Shown here: piece after piece, positions 9,096 to 15,388 of the stretch | How the letters are laid out: each line of letters begins with the position of its first letter | Numbering within the stretch: the stretch's first letter is position 1 | Virus record (IMG/VR): IMGVR_UViG_3300000956_000118 | Coordinates: 1 to 23,709 of that record | Length of the DNA: 23,709 nt | Source of the DNA: a virus | Reading direction: 5' to 3' (one strand) | Notes under the pieces: model-generated | Databases searched by the model: none | Told to the model about the DNA's origin: nothing | The model's input: the letters and a program-made list of their open reading frames with translations, nothing else | Translations under genes and position numbers: made by a program

Positions 9096-9475
9096 TTTCC
9101 CCGGCGGGCCACTGCATACGCATTTTGATACGCGTCGATCACGGCAGCCGGAGCACCGGCACAACTGGTAGCCAGTTCGGTGATCGCTTCATCAGTAAGG
9201 CCTTCCTCGAAGTCCCAGCCGACCACGATCTCTTTCATCTGGCCGATTTCGAGGGCGATTTGCACCTCAGTGGCAGACTCCCAAGTCGCGCCATCCTTGC
9301 GCGATTCTTCGATGGCCTTGTCGCGAGCCTTGTTCCACTTGTCGTAATACTTCGACAATTCCTTGCGGTTCATGCATTTGAATTCGAAGCCGACCTTGGC
9401 AGGCTCGGAACCGATGCGCGGGATCTCGACTTCGGCCTTGAACGTGGCGTTCTGGGCAATCTTGAAGCTAGCCAT
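9092..9475 (-). CDS. Tail assembly chaperone, lambda G-like (127 aa)
   Basis: This cytosolic chaperone coats the tape measure before the tube assembles. Its start MASFKIAQNATFKAEVEIPRIG and body (FKCMNRKELSKYYDKW, VVGWDFEEGLTDE, ALEIGQMKEI) match the tail assembly chaperone group seen before frameshifted extensions. It ends AVARRGN* (TGA at 9092-9094). The last codons CGG GGA AAC contain a GGGAAAC slippery heptamer in the correct frame, so part of the product should be extended in the -1 frame through the overlapping downstream frame. Start has AAGGGG. It lies between tube and tape measure genes, as in lambda. Confidence 0.87.
   Translation of the reverse strand: MASFKIAQNATFKAEVEIPRIGSEPAKVGFEFKCMNRKELSKYYDKWNKARDKAIEESRKDGATWESATEVQIALEIGQMKEIVVGWDFEEGLTDEAITELATSCAGAPAAVIDAYQNAYAVARRGN
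9095..9101 (-). promoter_or_regulatory. -1 programmed frameshift slippery site GGGAAAC
   Basis: On the minus strand the zero-frame codons CGG GGA AAC TGA contain the X XXY YYZ heptamer G GGA AAC right before the chaperone stop codon. A one-base backward slip continues into GGG AAA CTG ATA GCC, which is the frame of the DUF1799-like extension. Lambda uses GGGAAAG at the same place in G/GT. Frame arithmetic fits -1 exactly. Confidence 0.88.
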
Positions 9476-9484
9476 GTGTTCCCC

Positions 9485-10132
9485 TTACGACAGGTAGCGA
9501 GTAGGTGCGGCCTGCAAGGCCAGGGAGACGGTACGGGTCAGCAGGTTGTTGCGCGACACCGCCGGCTGGAGCGAGAACGAGGTGTAGGCGCCGTAGTACA
9601 GCTTGTCGGTGCCCGGCAAGTTCAGTCGTGCGGCTTGCATCGACTTCGCCGCATCAGCAGCGGTCACGATGGCTACGTAGGCCAGAGTCGGGTCGTCGGC
9701 CACGGTCAGCACCATGCTGGCGGCAGACTTGTCGGTTGGCAGTTGACGGCCCTGCTGGTCTTCGAGGAAGACGACGTCTTGGTAGTTCTGGTCGCCGCCG
9801 GAGAATGCAACGTCGGTGATCTGCGGAATCTGTGCCCAGGTCAGCACCTTGGTCAGCGTGCCGGCACCGGAGCCGGCCGGGTAGATCTGGGTACTGGTGG
9901 TGTCGATCGATTCCAGGGTGATCGCGGTCGCGGTCGCCGCTTTGACTCGGACCACCTTGCCGTTGAGCAAAGTCCATCCGGAAGTGAGTTGCACGATGTC
10001 ACCAGCCACCAAAGTGGCGCCAACGGTGGTGCAGATTGCTTCGGAGGCGTTGGAGATGGCCGAGAATGCGAGTGGGGCAGCGTAGGTAGCGGCGTGTTCG
10101 AACGTCGCGCCGTTGGGCAGCTTGTATCCCAT
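9485..10132 (-). CDS. Major tail tube protein, lambda V-like (215 aa)
   Basis: This is the tube protein that stacks in rings to make the tail. The N-terminus MGYKLPNGATFEHAATYAAP and the later VAFSGGDQNYQDVVFLEDQQGRQ segment are typical for the Phage_tail_3 (lambda gpV-like) tube group. A beta-rich stretch at about 36-80 contains LVAGDIVQLTSG and TAITLESIDTTS, likely a small surface barrel. The C-terminus (NLLTRTVSLALQAAPTRYLS) is usual. Length is normal for tube proteins (about 200-250). Its TAA lies in the AAGGGG ribosome site of the following chaperone gene, so the two are coupled. Confidence 0.85.
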   Translation of the reverse strand: MGYKLPNGATFEHAATYAAPLAFSAISNASEAICTTVGATLVAGDIVQLTSGWTLLNGKVVRVKAATATAITLESIDTTSTQIYPAGSGAGTLTKVLTWAQIPQITDVAFSGGDQNYQDVVFLEDQQGRQLPTDKSAASMVLTVADDPTLAYVAIVTAADAAKSMQAARLNLPGTDKLYYGAYTSFSLQPAVSRNNLLTRTVSLALQAAPTRYLS

Positions 10133-10155
10133 GGGGTTTTTCCTCTGTGCAGAAA

Positions 10156-10181
10156 TGACAAAACCCGCTCAATGGCGGGTT
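10156..10181 (-). terminator. Hairpin/weak terminator between tail terminator and tube genes
   Basis: On the minus strand AACCCGC pairs with GCGGGTT (7 bp, perfect) around a 6-base loop. The tail is short (TT, then GTCATTTC), so termination is likely partial. It precedes the highly expressed tail tube gene and could also protect or set mRNA ends. Confidence 0.55.
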
Positions 10182-10203
10182 CTGGGTTTGCCCAATGGGC
10201 GGA

Positions 10204-10626
10204 TTAGGTGGTGGTGTCGGCCCGGTACTGGATCGACAGCGGCAGCGTGGTGGTCGTATCGCCCTGCTGGGCTGAAGCGGTGGACATCGGCGCGCGGACG
10301 TAGACGGTGAAGGTCGTCTTCGTCAGGGCCAAGTTGTTCGGGAACAATGCGTAAATCTCATCGGCGATCGCCTCGGCAGTGCCGCGACCGATGCCGGCCT
10401 TGGTCACGACACTGACCTGAAACACGCCGCGATAGGCCGTGTGTTTGCCTTCGAGGTCTTCGCTGGTTGTGTTGGCCGGCAGCAGGAAGGCTCGCAGGTA
10501 GGACGATCCGTCCGCCGGCGGTGTAAAGGCGACGTCCTCATAGGCAATCGGCAGTGCCGGAACCCTGGCGGTCGCCCACGTCTTCAGGCGGCCTTCAAAC
10601 AGGCTGCGGATGATTTTGTCTGACAT
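10204..10626 (-). CDS. Tail terminator protein, DUF4128 / lambda U-like (140 aa)
   Basis: Tail terminators form a ring that stops tube growth at the right length and binds the head connector. The 140-residue length is close to lambda gpU (131). The sequence shows an N-terminal helix (IIRSLFEGRLKTWATARV), a loop with VAFTPPADGSSYLRAFLLP, strands (YRGVFQVSVVTK) and a helix (GTAEAIADEIYALFP), as in the DUF4128 group. It sits between the gp10-like and tube genes, as in lambda Z-U-V. A small terminator hairpin follows before the tube gene. Confidence 0.83.
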   Translation of the reverse strand: MSDKIIRSLFEGRLKTWATARVPALPIAYEDVAFTPPADGSSYLRAFLLPANTTSEDLEGKHTAYRGVFQVSVVTKAGIGRGTAEAIADEIYALFPNNLALTKTTFTVYVRAPMSTASAQQGDTTTTLPLSIQYRADTTT

Positions 10627-11195
10627 CAGGGGAGCTCCGAGACGGCTTTATCGATGAACATCTGTACTTCGAGGACCGAGATGCGAACCATGCCGGCGGG
10701 TGCTTGGCTTGAATGCCCGTACTCCAGCGGCTGCGCATACGGGAGGTTATTCATCATCCAGATGGTGCCGACCTGAGTCGTGAAGCCTTGGATGACGCCT
10801 ACGCCCTCGCCGATGGACTCGCGTCCGGTCGGATCGATGCGCTCCAGCGTGCCAGTCTTGGCCGTGTTGAAGCTGACCTGCCAGTTACCCCTGAAGCGCC
10901 CGCCGACGTAGTCACCACCAGCGACCAGATCCATGCCATCCTTGATCAGGCGCCCGGGCTTCATCCGTCCATTCTTGGTCAGGTTGGCCGGATCGCTGCG
11001 CAACTCGGCGTTAAGCCGGGACACTTCGTTGTTGTACTGGGTGGCGGTCGCATTGGCCGCCCAGAGCTCCGGGTTGCCGACTGGGGATCGATCCACTACG
11101 GCGCCAAGCAGGTCGATGGCGACCTTCTTGATCACCGTCTCGGCATTGGCATTGGCCTTCTCGGCGAATGCCTTTAGATCAAGGGAGAAACTCAT
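10626..11195 (-). CDS. HK97 gp10-like / lambda Z-like tail completion protein (189 aa)
   Basis: The protein starts MSFSLDLKAFAEKANANAETVIKKVA, an N-terminal helix typical of the HK97 gp10 family. It carries RSPVGNPELW near 37-46, GGRFRGNWQVSFN near 97-109 and, near 152, the NLPYAQPLEYGHSSQAP signature (family pattern: N-x-x-Y-A-x-x-x-E-x-G). Such proteins complete the tail top or link head and tail. Length matches lambda gpZ (192). GGAG lies before the start, and the stop shares one base with the next start (TGATG). The call is firm as a family. Confidence 0.87.
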   Translation of the reverse strand: MSFSLDLKAFAEKANANAETVIKKVAIDLLGAVVDRSPVGNPELWAANATATQYNNEVSRLNAELRSDPANLTKNGRMKPGRLIKDGMDLVAGGDYVGGRFRGNWQVSFNTAKTGTLERIDPTGRESIGEGVGVIQGFTTQVGTIWMMNNLPYAQPLEYGHSSQAPAGMVRISVLEVQMFIDKAVSELP

Positions 11196-11210
11196 TTGGC
11201 TCTCCTAACT

Positions 11211-11420
11211 TCACACGGTATGCGAAATCTCGGTGCCAACCGAACATGCTGGCCAGTCATCGTTTTCACAGTCGATCCACTGCCAAGCATCGTTGCCCAT
11301 GTAGCGGGCGGGCTGCCACTTATTCACCCATTCCTCTTCGGCATCGCAGTCCCGGTTTGGGAGAGCCCAATAGAAACGACCCGGGATCAGTTCTCTGTCT
11401 GGCCAATCATTCGCGGTCAT
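11211..11420 (-). CDS. Trp-rich small acidic protein (69 aa)
   Basis: This 69-residue product contains seven Trp, at positions 6, 18, 31, 35, 46, 48 and 56, and is acidic. Its core is PGRFYWALPNRD, then EEEWVNKWQPARY and AWQWIDCENDDW. Similar short Trp-rich phage proteins often sit after fibre genes. They have no settled function, though a small beta-barrel or WWE-like fold is plausible. GAGGT lies before the start, 15 bases after the SGNH stop, so it appears to belong to the same inserted unit. It could be a chaperone or cap for the fibre proteins; that is a guess from adjacency. Confidence 0.65.
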   Translation of the reverse strand: MTANDWPDRELIPGRFYWALPNRDCDAEEEWVNKWQPARYMGNDAWQWIDCENDDWPACSVGTEISHTV

Positions 11421-11435
11421 TGGGCTACCTCGTTG

Positions 11436-12656
11436 TTACACATACACACTCGTATCAATGCAGCCAGAATCTGCAACTGCCACGTTCGCTATTTCGTTAA
11501 GGTGCGTGCCCTCCACGGTCCATTGCACTTCAGCGCCGACTGCGCCAGACCATTTCCAGCGTAATTGGTCCGTCGGCATTTGTGTGACCAAGGCGACATC
11601 GAAGAAGGCAATCAATGGAGCTGGTTTTGTGCGAATCCAAGTGTTGACTGCAAGCCTTGGCTGACTGGAAGTTACTTGTTGCTGATGAACCTGATCAATC
11701 CATGTGCCGTTGGTGGACGATGTCTGCACGGTCAGTGTGCTTTGGGTGACTCCTTTGCTTGGGAACTTCGCATATAGCTCCAGCAGATCCGACTCCAATT
11801 GCGCAGCGGTTCTGCCTTGGGACAGGTCATTAATACCGTATTGGCTGTGGATATGCGTGTGATACGAAGTAATACGGACGCGCTTGGTAAGTCGGGTGAG
11901 GAAATTATATAACGCGTCACCTGGAGTCGCGATAAGCGTATACGGCAGCGCTCGCCCAATCGAACGGGCAATCTCTCCCATGTCATACAGGTTGATGTTG
12001 TTGGTTGCGTCATCGCCTTGGCCAGATGCCCGGCTGTCACCAAGAATGCCGATACTCTCAACATTAGACATACCGAGAATCGCTAATGGGTAATACGCCG
12101 ACCGTGTGAAAGGTGGCGAGTTGACGCCACCTCCAGTCATGGTGCGGTCCACGCCACCAGAGGCTACCGCTTCGCAGTACTCACCTGCACGCCCGCCAGT
12201 CACTGTTACCCCAGCTGGTGATACATAGATTCCAGCGGTGTTTACCACGTAGGAGTTAATCCAATACCCAGCGTTATCAGGTATAGCGTGAAAGCATTTA
12301 TCACTAACAATCTCTAGGCCGTTGAGAATTGTTCCTTGGGCCACGCCAGAGAATTTAACTTGGGTAAACACCCCCGCCGGATACTCGACAGATGCTGTGA
12401 TCGTCATCGTAGTGCCGAATGAGTTCTCTGACGTCTGACTCGCATACCAATTGCCAAACACAAGTTGTACAAACGCGAGCGAACCCCCTCGGTTAACGTG
12501 ATACGTTCGGGAATTCATCTGCGTGAACGACACGCTGTTCTGGTTGCACGTACGGCAGCGTGTTGCAGTATTTCTTAATGTCTTCGGCTTGAATGTGGCT
12601 GCAATGGCCGCATTCAACTGACTTTTACTAACGCCTGGAACGTCAAGAATACCCAT
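11436..12656 (-). CDS. SGNH/GDSL-type hydrolase, virion-associated candidate (406 aa)
   Basis: SGNH hydrolases cleave esters, often acetyl groups on polysaccharides. The family blocks are visible: GDS at 206-208 (Ser208 nucleophile), Gly246 in TPGDAL, GIND at 274-277 (Asn276) and EGTHLN at 382-387 with His385. The usual Asp three residues before the His is Glu382 here. The first 25 residues (MGILDVPGVSKSQLNAAIAATF) look like the N-terminal joining segment of phage fibre proteins. Residues 30-190 form a beta-rich region with no known match to me. It has no signal peptide. GC is lower than its neighbours. Position among connector genes and the fibre-like start suggest a capsule or LPS O-acetyl esterase mounted on the virion; substrate is unknown. 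Confidence 0.75.
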   Translation of the reverse strand: MGILDVPGVSKSQLNAAIAATFKPKTLRNTATRCRTCNQNSVSFTQMNSRTYHVNRGGSLAFVQLVFGNWYASQTSENSFGTTMTITASVEYPAGVFTQVKFSGVAQGTILNGLEIVSDKCFHAIPDNAGYWINSYVVNTAGIYVSPAGVTVTGGRAGEYCEAVASGGVDRTMTGGGVNSPPFTRSAYYPLAILGMSNVESIGILGDSRASGQGDDATNNINLYDMGEIARSIGRALPYTLIATPGDALYNFLTRLTKRVRITSYHTHIHSQYGINDLSQGRTAAQLESDLLELYAKFPSKGVTQSTLTVQTSSTNGTWIDQVHQQQVTSSQPRLAVNTWIRTKPAPLIAFFDVALVTQMPTDQLRWKWSGAVGAEVQWTVEGTHLNEIANVAVADSGCIDTSVYV

Positions 12657-12664
12657 GGTTCACC

Positions 12665-13096
12665 CTATACGATTATGAGATCTGGCTGAGCCGTTACGGC
12701 TCCGTTTGCATTTCGGGTAAACGCCGGCTGGGTGATAGTTCTCACTGGATTCCCGAGGTAGGTCGCATGCCAAGCGTCAATAGCACCAGGAAAAGCGACG
12801 CTTACAGCATCAGTGGTCCAGATTCCAAGGGTTCCGTCTGGCCATTTAATATGAGCCGTCAGTAAGGTGCCGTTACTGTCTTCACTGTCCCTACTGACTA
12901 GCGTGAAGTTCTGAACCAAAGCCCAGGCCGATAAATTGGAAGCCGCGGCTGTTCCAACGAATGCAGCTGCGGCATTCGCCTGCGTTGCGAAGTCGGGCAG
13001 CGCTGCGACAAATGCATCCATCTTCGACGTGAAGTCTGCCGGGGCTTCTGCTCGGGCAGGCGGAGCTGGGAGAGGTGCGATCGTTGGAGCACTCAT
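12665..13096 (-). CDS. Fibre-base-like protein (143 aa)
   Basis: The N-terminus MSAPTIAPLPAPPARAEAP with the following DFTSKMDAFVAALPDFATQAN resembles the attachment segment found at the start of many phage fibre and collar proteins. The C-terminal part (HIKWPDGTLGIWTTDAV and later ITQPAFTRNANGAV) resembles repeats seen in phage fibres near the receptor-facing or joining domain. So the gene looks like a short stand-alone fibre adaptor. It sits in an odd place, between head closure and tail terminator genes rather than after J, and is followed 8 bases later by the SGNH hydrolase. I infer that the two proteins decorate the head, neck or tail together. Confidence 0.65.
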   Translation of the reverse strand: MSAPTIAPLPAPPARAEAPADFTSKMDAFVAALPDFATQANAAAAFVGTAAASNLSAWALVQNFTLVSRDSEDSNGTLLTAHIKWPDGTLGIWTTDAVSVAFPGAIDAWHATYLGNPVRTITQPAFTRNANGAVTAQPDLIIV

Positions 13097-13500
13097 CAGC
13101 GCCTCCCTTGAATTTCGTAGATGATTGGAACGCCAGCCGGGCTTACTTCCTTGACGTTCATCACGGTCAGCGTCGAGTAAGGCTTAGTGAAGTAGTCGTA
13201 GATGTTGGGTGCATCTATCTCGTAGATGACCTTGCTCGAAAGCTGAGGCGCAGGACCAAGGCCTTGAGCGGCAACCTTGATCTTCTTGTCGCCCTGCTTG
13301 ATCAGGCTGTTGTTCTGGAACTCCTGCCCCGTGAAGTCGCTCACGATGCAGCTGGCGACCTGTTCGGTGGCGGTGCCGGGCGTTGTAGAGCCAGTATCAG
13401 GGTCGTATCCGTCGTCAGCCGTGGTGCGAATCACCGCGGGCTGGCCGAACTCCTCGATCATCTCCAGAGCCATGTCCGCCATTTCGTTGTAAAAGCCCAT
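13096..13500 (-). CDS. Head closure / head-tail joining protein (134 aa)
   Basis: This 134-residue protein fits the size and position of head closure proteins (lambda FII or SPP1 gp16-type), which seal the filled head and offer the tail-binding surface. It has an N-terminal helix (MGFYNEMADMALEMIEEFG), an acidic loop (TADDGYDPDTGSTTPGTA) and several beta strands ending with a typical VPIIYEIQGRR. Stops and starts overlap by one base on both sides (TGATG), so expression is coupled to the connector and to the following fibre-base-like gene. No catalytic motif is seen. It could instead be a second adaptor. Role is from context and general fold pattern. Confidence 0.72.
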   Translation of the reverse strand: MGFYNEMADMALEMIEEFGQPAVIRTTADDGYDPDTGSTTPGTATEQVASCIVSDFTGQEFQNNSLIKQGDKKIKVAAQGLGPAPQLSSKVIYEIDAPNIYDYFTKPYSTLTVMNVKEVSPAGVPIIYEIQGRR

Positions 13501-13997
13501 CAGGACCTCCGCAGACTTACCTGGTTGGACGACTCAAGGAATCCAGTGAGCTGAGCATATGACTGGCGCACAGCGGCGGCTTTGGTGATGCTGGGGGCGG
13601 CAGTTGCATATTGGCGCTCGACCGCACCCTCAACCCGCTCCCTGATGACTGCGCCTTTCTTCAGTTCAGGCTGTACCAGATCGTCAGCGTGAATCTCGGC
13701 AGCCAAAGCCATCTGGGCCGCCTTGATCTGCACAGGGATGGAATCGGACGGCAACGTCCAGCCATTACGGCAGACGTCGTATCGAGGCCATGCCAGCGCC
13801 TGATCACGATTCACCGCCTGCCCCTTCCAAGGCTTCGCGCTCATCTCAAGCGCGGCCCGGCGCAACAGCGCCTCCTGCGAAGGTGTATCAGCCGGAATCA
13901 CCCGACCAAAATTCGCGGCGTATGCGACCAGTTCCGCAGCCGTGGCAAAACTCTCGGCACCTGGAACGATCAAGCCTGTTTCGATGACGAGAGCCAT
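13500..13997 (-). CDS. DnaT-like / head-tail connector protein (165 aa)
   Basis: This 165-residue helical protein occupies the place of the first connector (adaptor) that binds under the portal. It has an N-terminal stretch common in this family (GAESFATAAELVAYAANFG), a PSQEALLRRAALEMSAKPWKGQ helix pair at about 39-60, an aromatic turn (LAWPRYDVCRNGW at about 68-80) and a long helix (PVQIKAAQMALAAEIHADD). Database relatives are often named 'DnaT-like ssDNA-binding', but the position between coat and head closure genes argues for an adaptor like HK97 gp6 or P22 gp4-type function. It shares one base (TGATG) with the next gene. The family is recognised by pattern; the function is inferred from order. 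Confidence 0.75.
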   Translation of the reverse strand: MALVIETGLIVPGAESFATAAELVAYAANFGRVIPADTPSQEALLRRAALEMSAKPWKGQAVNRDQALAWPRYDVCRNGWTLPSDSIPVQIKAAQMALAAEIHADDLVQPELKKGAVIRERVEGAVERQYATAAPSITKAAAVRQSYAQLTGFLESSNQVSLRRS

Positions 13998-14000
13998 GGG

Positions 14001-14156
14001 TTACTCCGAGGTGCTTTCTGCTTTTGCTGGCTTTTGCGCTTTTGCTGGCTTGGCTTCATCCAGCAACTCATGCACTTCAGGATCGAAGTCTTCCTCGTTG
14101 ATCTCAACGAAGTCGCCCTGGTCCTTACCCCACGTTTTCACCTGAACAGTCTTCAT
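14001..14156 (-). CDS. Small acidic head-region protein (51 aa)
   Basis: This 51-codon gene lies between the coat and the connector gene, with GGAGAAAG as a good ribosome site. The product starts MKTVQVKTWGKDQGDFVEI, continues with a very acidic middle (NEEDFDPEVHELLDEA) and ends with a Lys/Ala/Pro repeat (KPAKAQ then KPAKAE). Its stop is three bases before the next start. Small proteins right after the coat gene can be decoration, completion or simply accessory head proteins. Nothing in this one decides between these. It is probably real because of its strong ribosome site and gap-filling position. Confidence 0.7.
   Translation of the reverse strand: MKTVQVKTWGKDQGDFVEINEEDFDPEVHELLDEAKPAKAQKPAKAESTSE
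14021..14051. repeat. Short direct repeat, period 18, in the 51-aa gene
   Basis: The 13-base word CTTTTGCTGGCTT occurs at 14021-14033 and again at 14039-14051. On the coding strand it makes the two KPAKA(Q/E) units at the end of the small acidic protein. It looks like an in-frame 18-base duplication. Confidence 0.8.
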
Positions 14157-14173
14157 GTCTTTCTCCACTGAAG

Positions 14174-14195
14174 GCCCGGAGCCGAAGCCCCGGGC
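14174..14195 (-). promoter_or_regulatory. Stable UUCG-tetraloop hairpin after the coat gene
   Basis: On the minus strand GCCCGGGGC and GCTCCGGGC form a 9-bp stem (one G-U) closed by a C(UUCG)G tetraloop, one of the most stable RNA loops known. No T run follows, so it is not a normal terminator. It begins 7-8 bases after the coat stop codon and could protect the 3' end of a processed coat mRNA or tune the level of the genes after it. The structure is seen in the sequence; the role is inferred. Confidence 0.65.
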
Positions 14196-14202
14196 GTTCC
14201 GA

Positions 14203-15375
14203 TTAGCCCAGCAGGATGCCCGAGTGACGAGGAGCGATCATTTTCACGCCCCAGGCCAGGTTGATCTCGTAGCGCACTTGACGCTTCTGCTTGTAGATGG
14301 CGAACTCGTAGGTCAGGCCCGACACAGGGTCGGTCACCATCATTACGTCGTCCGCAGCATCACCGCCTTCTGGCATCGCAGGAGCGCGGGTTGCCAGCTG
14401 GATGGCCGAGCGGTGGAAGAACATGTTGCGGGCAGCAGCAGCAATCACGGTGATCGCCTTGGCAGCAGCGCTCATTGCAACGCGCAGACCTGGCTCGGCG
14501 ATGGTGATGGTGCCGCCGTTGGAGGTGTCGGTATCACCCGAAACAACCACGTACTTGTTGGTGTCACCCGCGAAGGTGACGATATCGCCCGCGAGGATGG
14601 TGCCAGTGCCGGCAGAAGCCAGAGTGATGACGGTCGCGCCGACAGCGTAACCAGCAGCGTTGGTGGTGGCAGAAGCGCCAGTGCCCACGACGACACCCTC
14701 TTTCACCTGCGCCGAGTTGTGCAGCAGCAGGCCCTGGTACTCGCCAAGCGCGCCCTGACGCAACAGCGCTTCGGCTTGCGGGCCGCCGGTGTTGGTTTGG
14801 AACAGGGTCGACATTTTGCCGCGGATGTTCGCAACAGCCGCGCCACCGAGGACCAGGTGCATGTCGCTCTGCGGAGCACCGTTGTCGTCCAGGATCTTGC
14901 GGGCCTGAGCGAAGTCGCTCATGTCGCCAGAAGTGCCGAACGGAGTGGTGCCCGCAGTGCCATAGGCGCGCGAGGTGTTGATGTGCAGAGCAGCGAGGTC
15001 GGTTTCGACTTCGTTGGTCAGGGTGCGCATGGCCTGGGCGATACGCTGGACGTTGATGCTGCCCAGAGTGCCGGCATTGCTGAGGCCCAGAGTTTCCTCA
15101 CCAGTGATGCCGAACGGCACCGAACGCGCCTTGCTGATGGTCATCTGCACGTTGCCGATGGTCTGGTTCGGGGTGTCAGCAGCGTAAGCCGCAGGAACCA
15201 GGTCTTCAGCAGCCATCGCGCCAACCACTGGCGATACAACGGCCTGGCCGACAGCTGCACGCTCTGCAGTCGAGTCGCGGGATACGGCCGGAATGAAACC
15301 GACCAGCTCGCGGGATACAACGTCCATCGCTTCCTGAATGGAAGGGATCAGACTGGTAAGGGTCAAAGTGCCCAT
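14203..15375 (-). CDS. Major capsid protein, P22 coat-like (390 aa)
   Basis: This HK97-fold coat protein has features of the P22 coat family. The N-terminal region (SLIPSIQEAMDVVSRELVG) and the long middle helix region (INVQRIAQAMRTLTNEVETD at about 107-126) are typical. Residues about 229-297 form a beta-rich inserted domain (GATVITLAS, LAGDIVTFAG, GGTITIAEPGL) in the place of the P22 insertion domain, which stabilises the capsid. The C-terminus has the usual APRHSGILLG ending. Length is a little shorter than P22 coat (430). It follows the scaffold gene with AGAGGTAG as ribosome site, and a very stable hairpin lies 8 bases after its stop. P22-like coats are processed without a prohead protease, consistent with none being seen. 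Confidence 0.9.
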   Translation of the reverse strand: MGTLTLTSLIPSIQEAMDVVSRELVGFIPAVSRDSTAERAAVGQAVVSPVVGAMAAEDLVPAAYAADTPNQTIGNVQMTISKARSVPFGITGEETLGLSNAGTLGSINVQRIAQAMRTLTNEVETDLAALHINTSRAYGTAGTTPFGTSGDMSDFAQARKILDDNGAPQSDMHLVLGGAAVANIRGKMSTLFQTNTGGPQAEALLRQGALGEYQGLLLHNSAQVKEGVVVGTGASATTNAAGYAVGATVITLASAGTGTILAGDIVTFAGDTNKYVVVSGDTDTSNGGTITIAEPGLRVAMSAAAKAITVIAAAARNMFFHRSAIQLATRAPAMPEGGDAADDVMMVTDPVSGLTYEFAIYKQKRQVRYEINLAWGVKMIAPRHSGILLG

Positions 15376-15388
15376 GCGGTACTACCTC

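Noticed and set aside
9096-9164. Independent ATG start for the DUF1799-like frame at 9164
   Set aside because: It would add a Cys-rich stretch that only mirrors the chaperone gene in another frame. The slippery heptamer explains the join better.
9125-10207. Plus-strand open frame of 360 codons opposite the tube and chaperone genes
   Set aside because: It is antisense to conserved tail genes, has no motif and does not fit the operon.
14174-14195. Hairpin after the coat gene as a terminator
   Set aside because: No T run follows the stem, so it was recorded as a structural RNA element instead.
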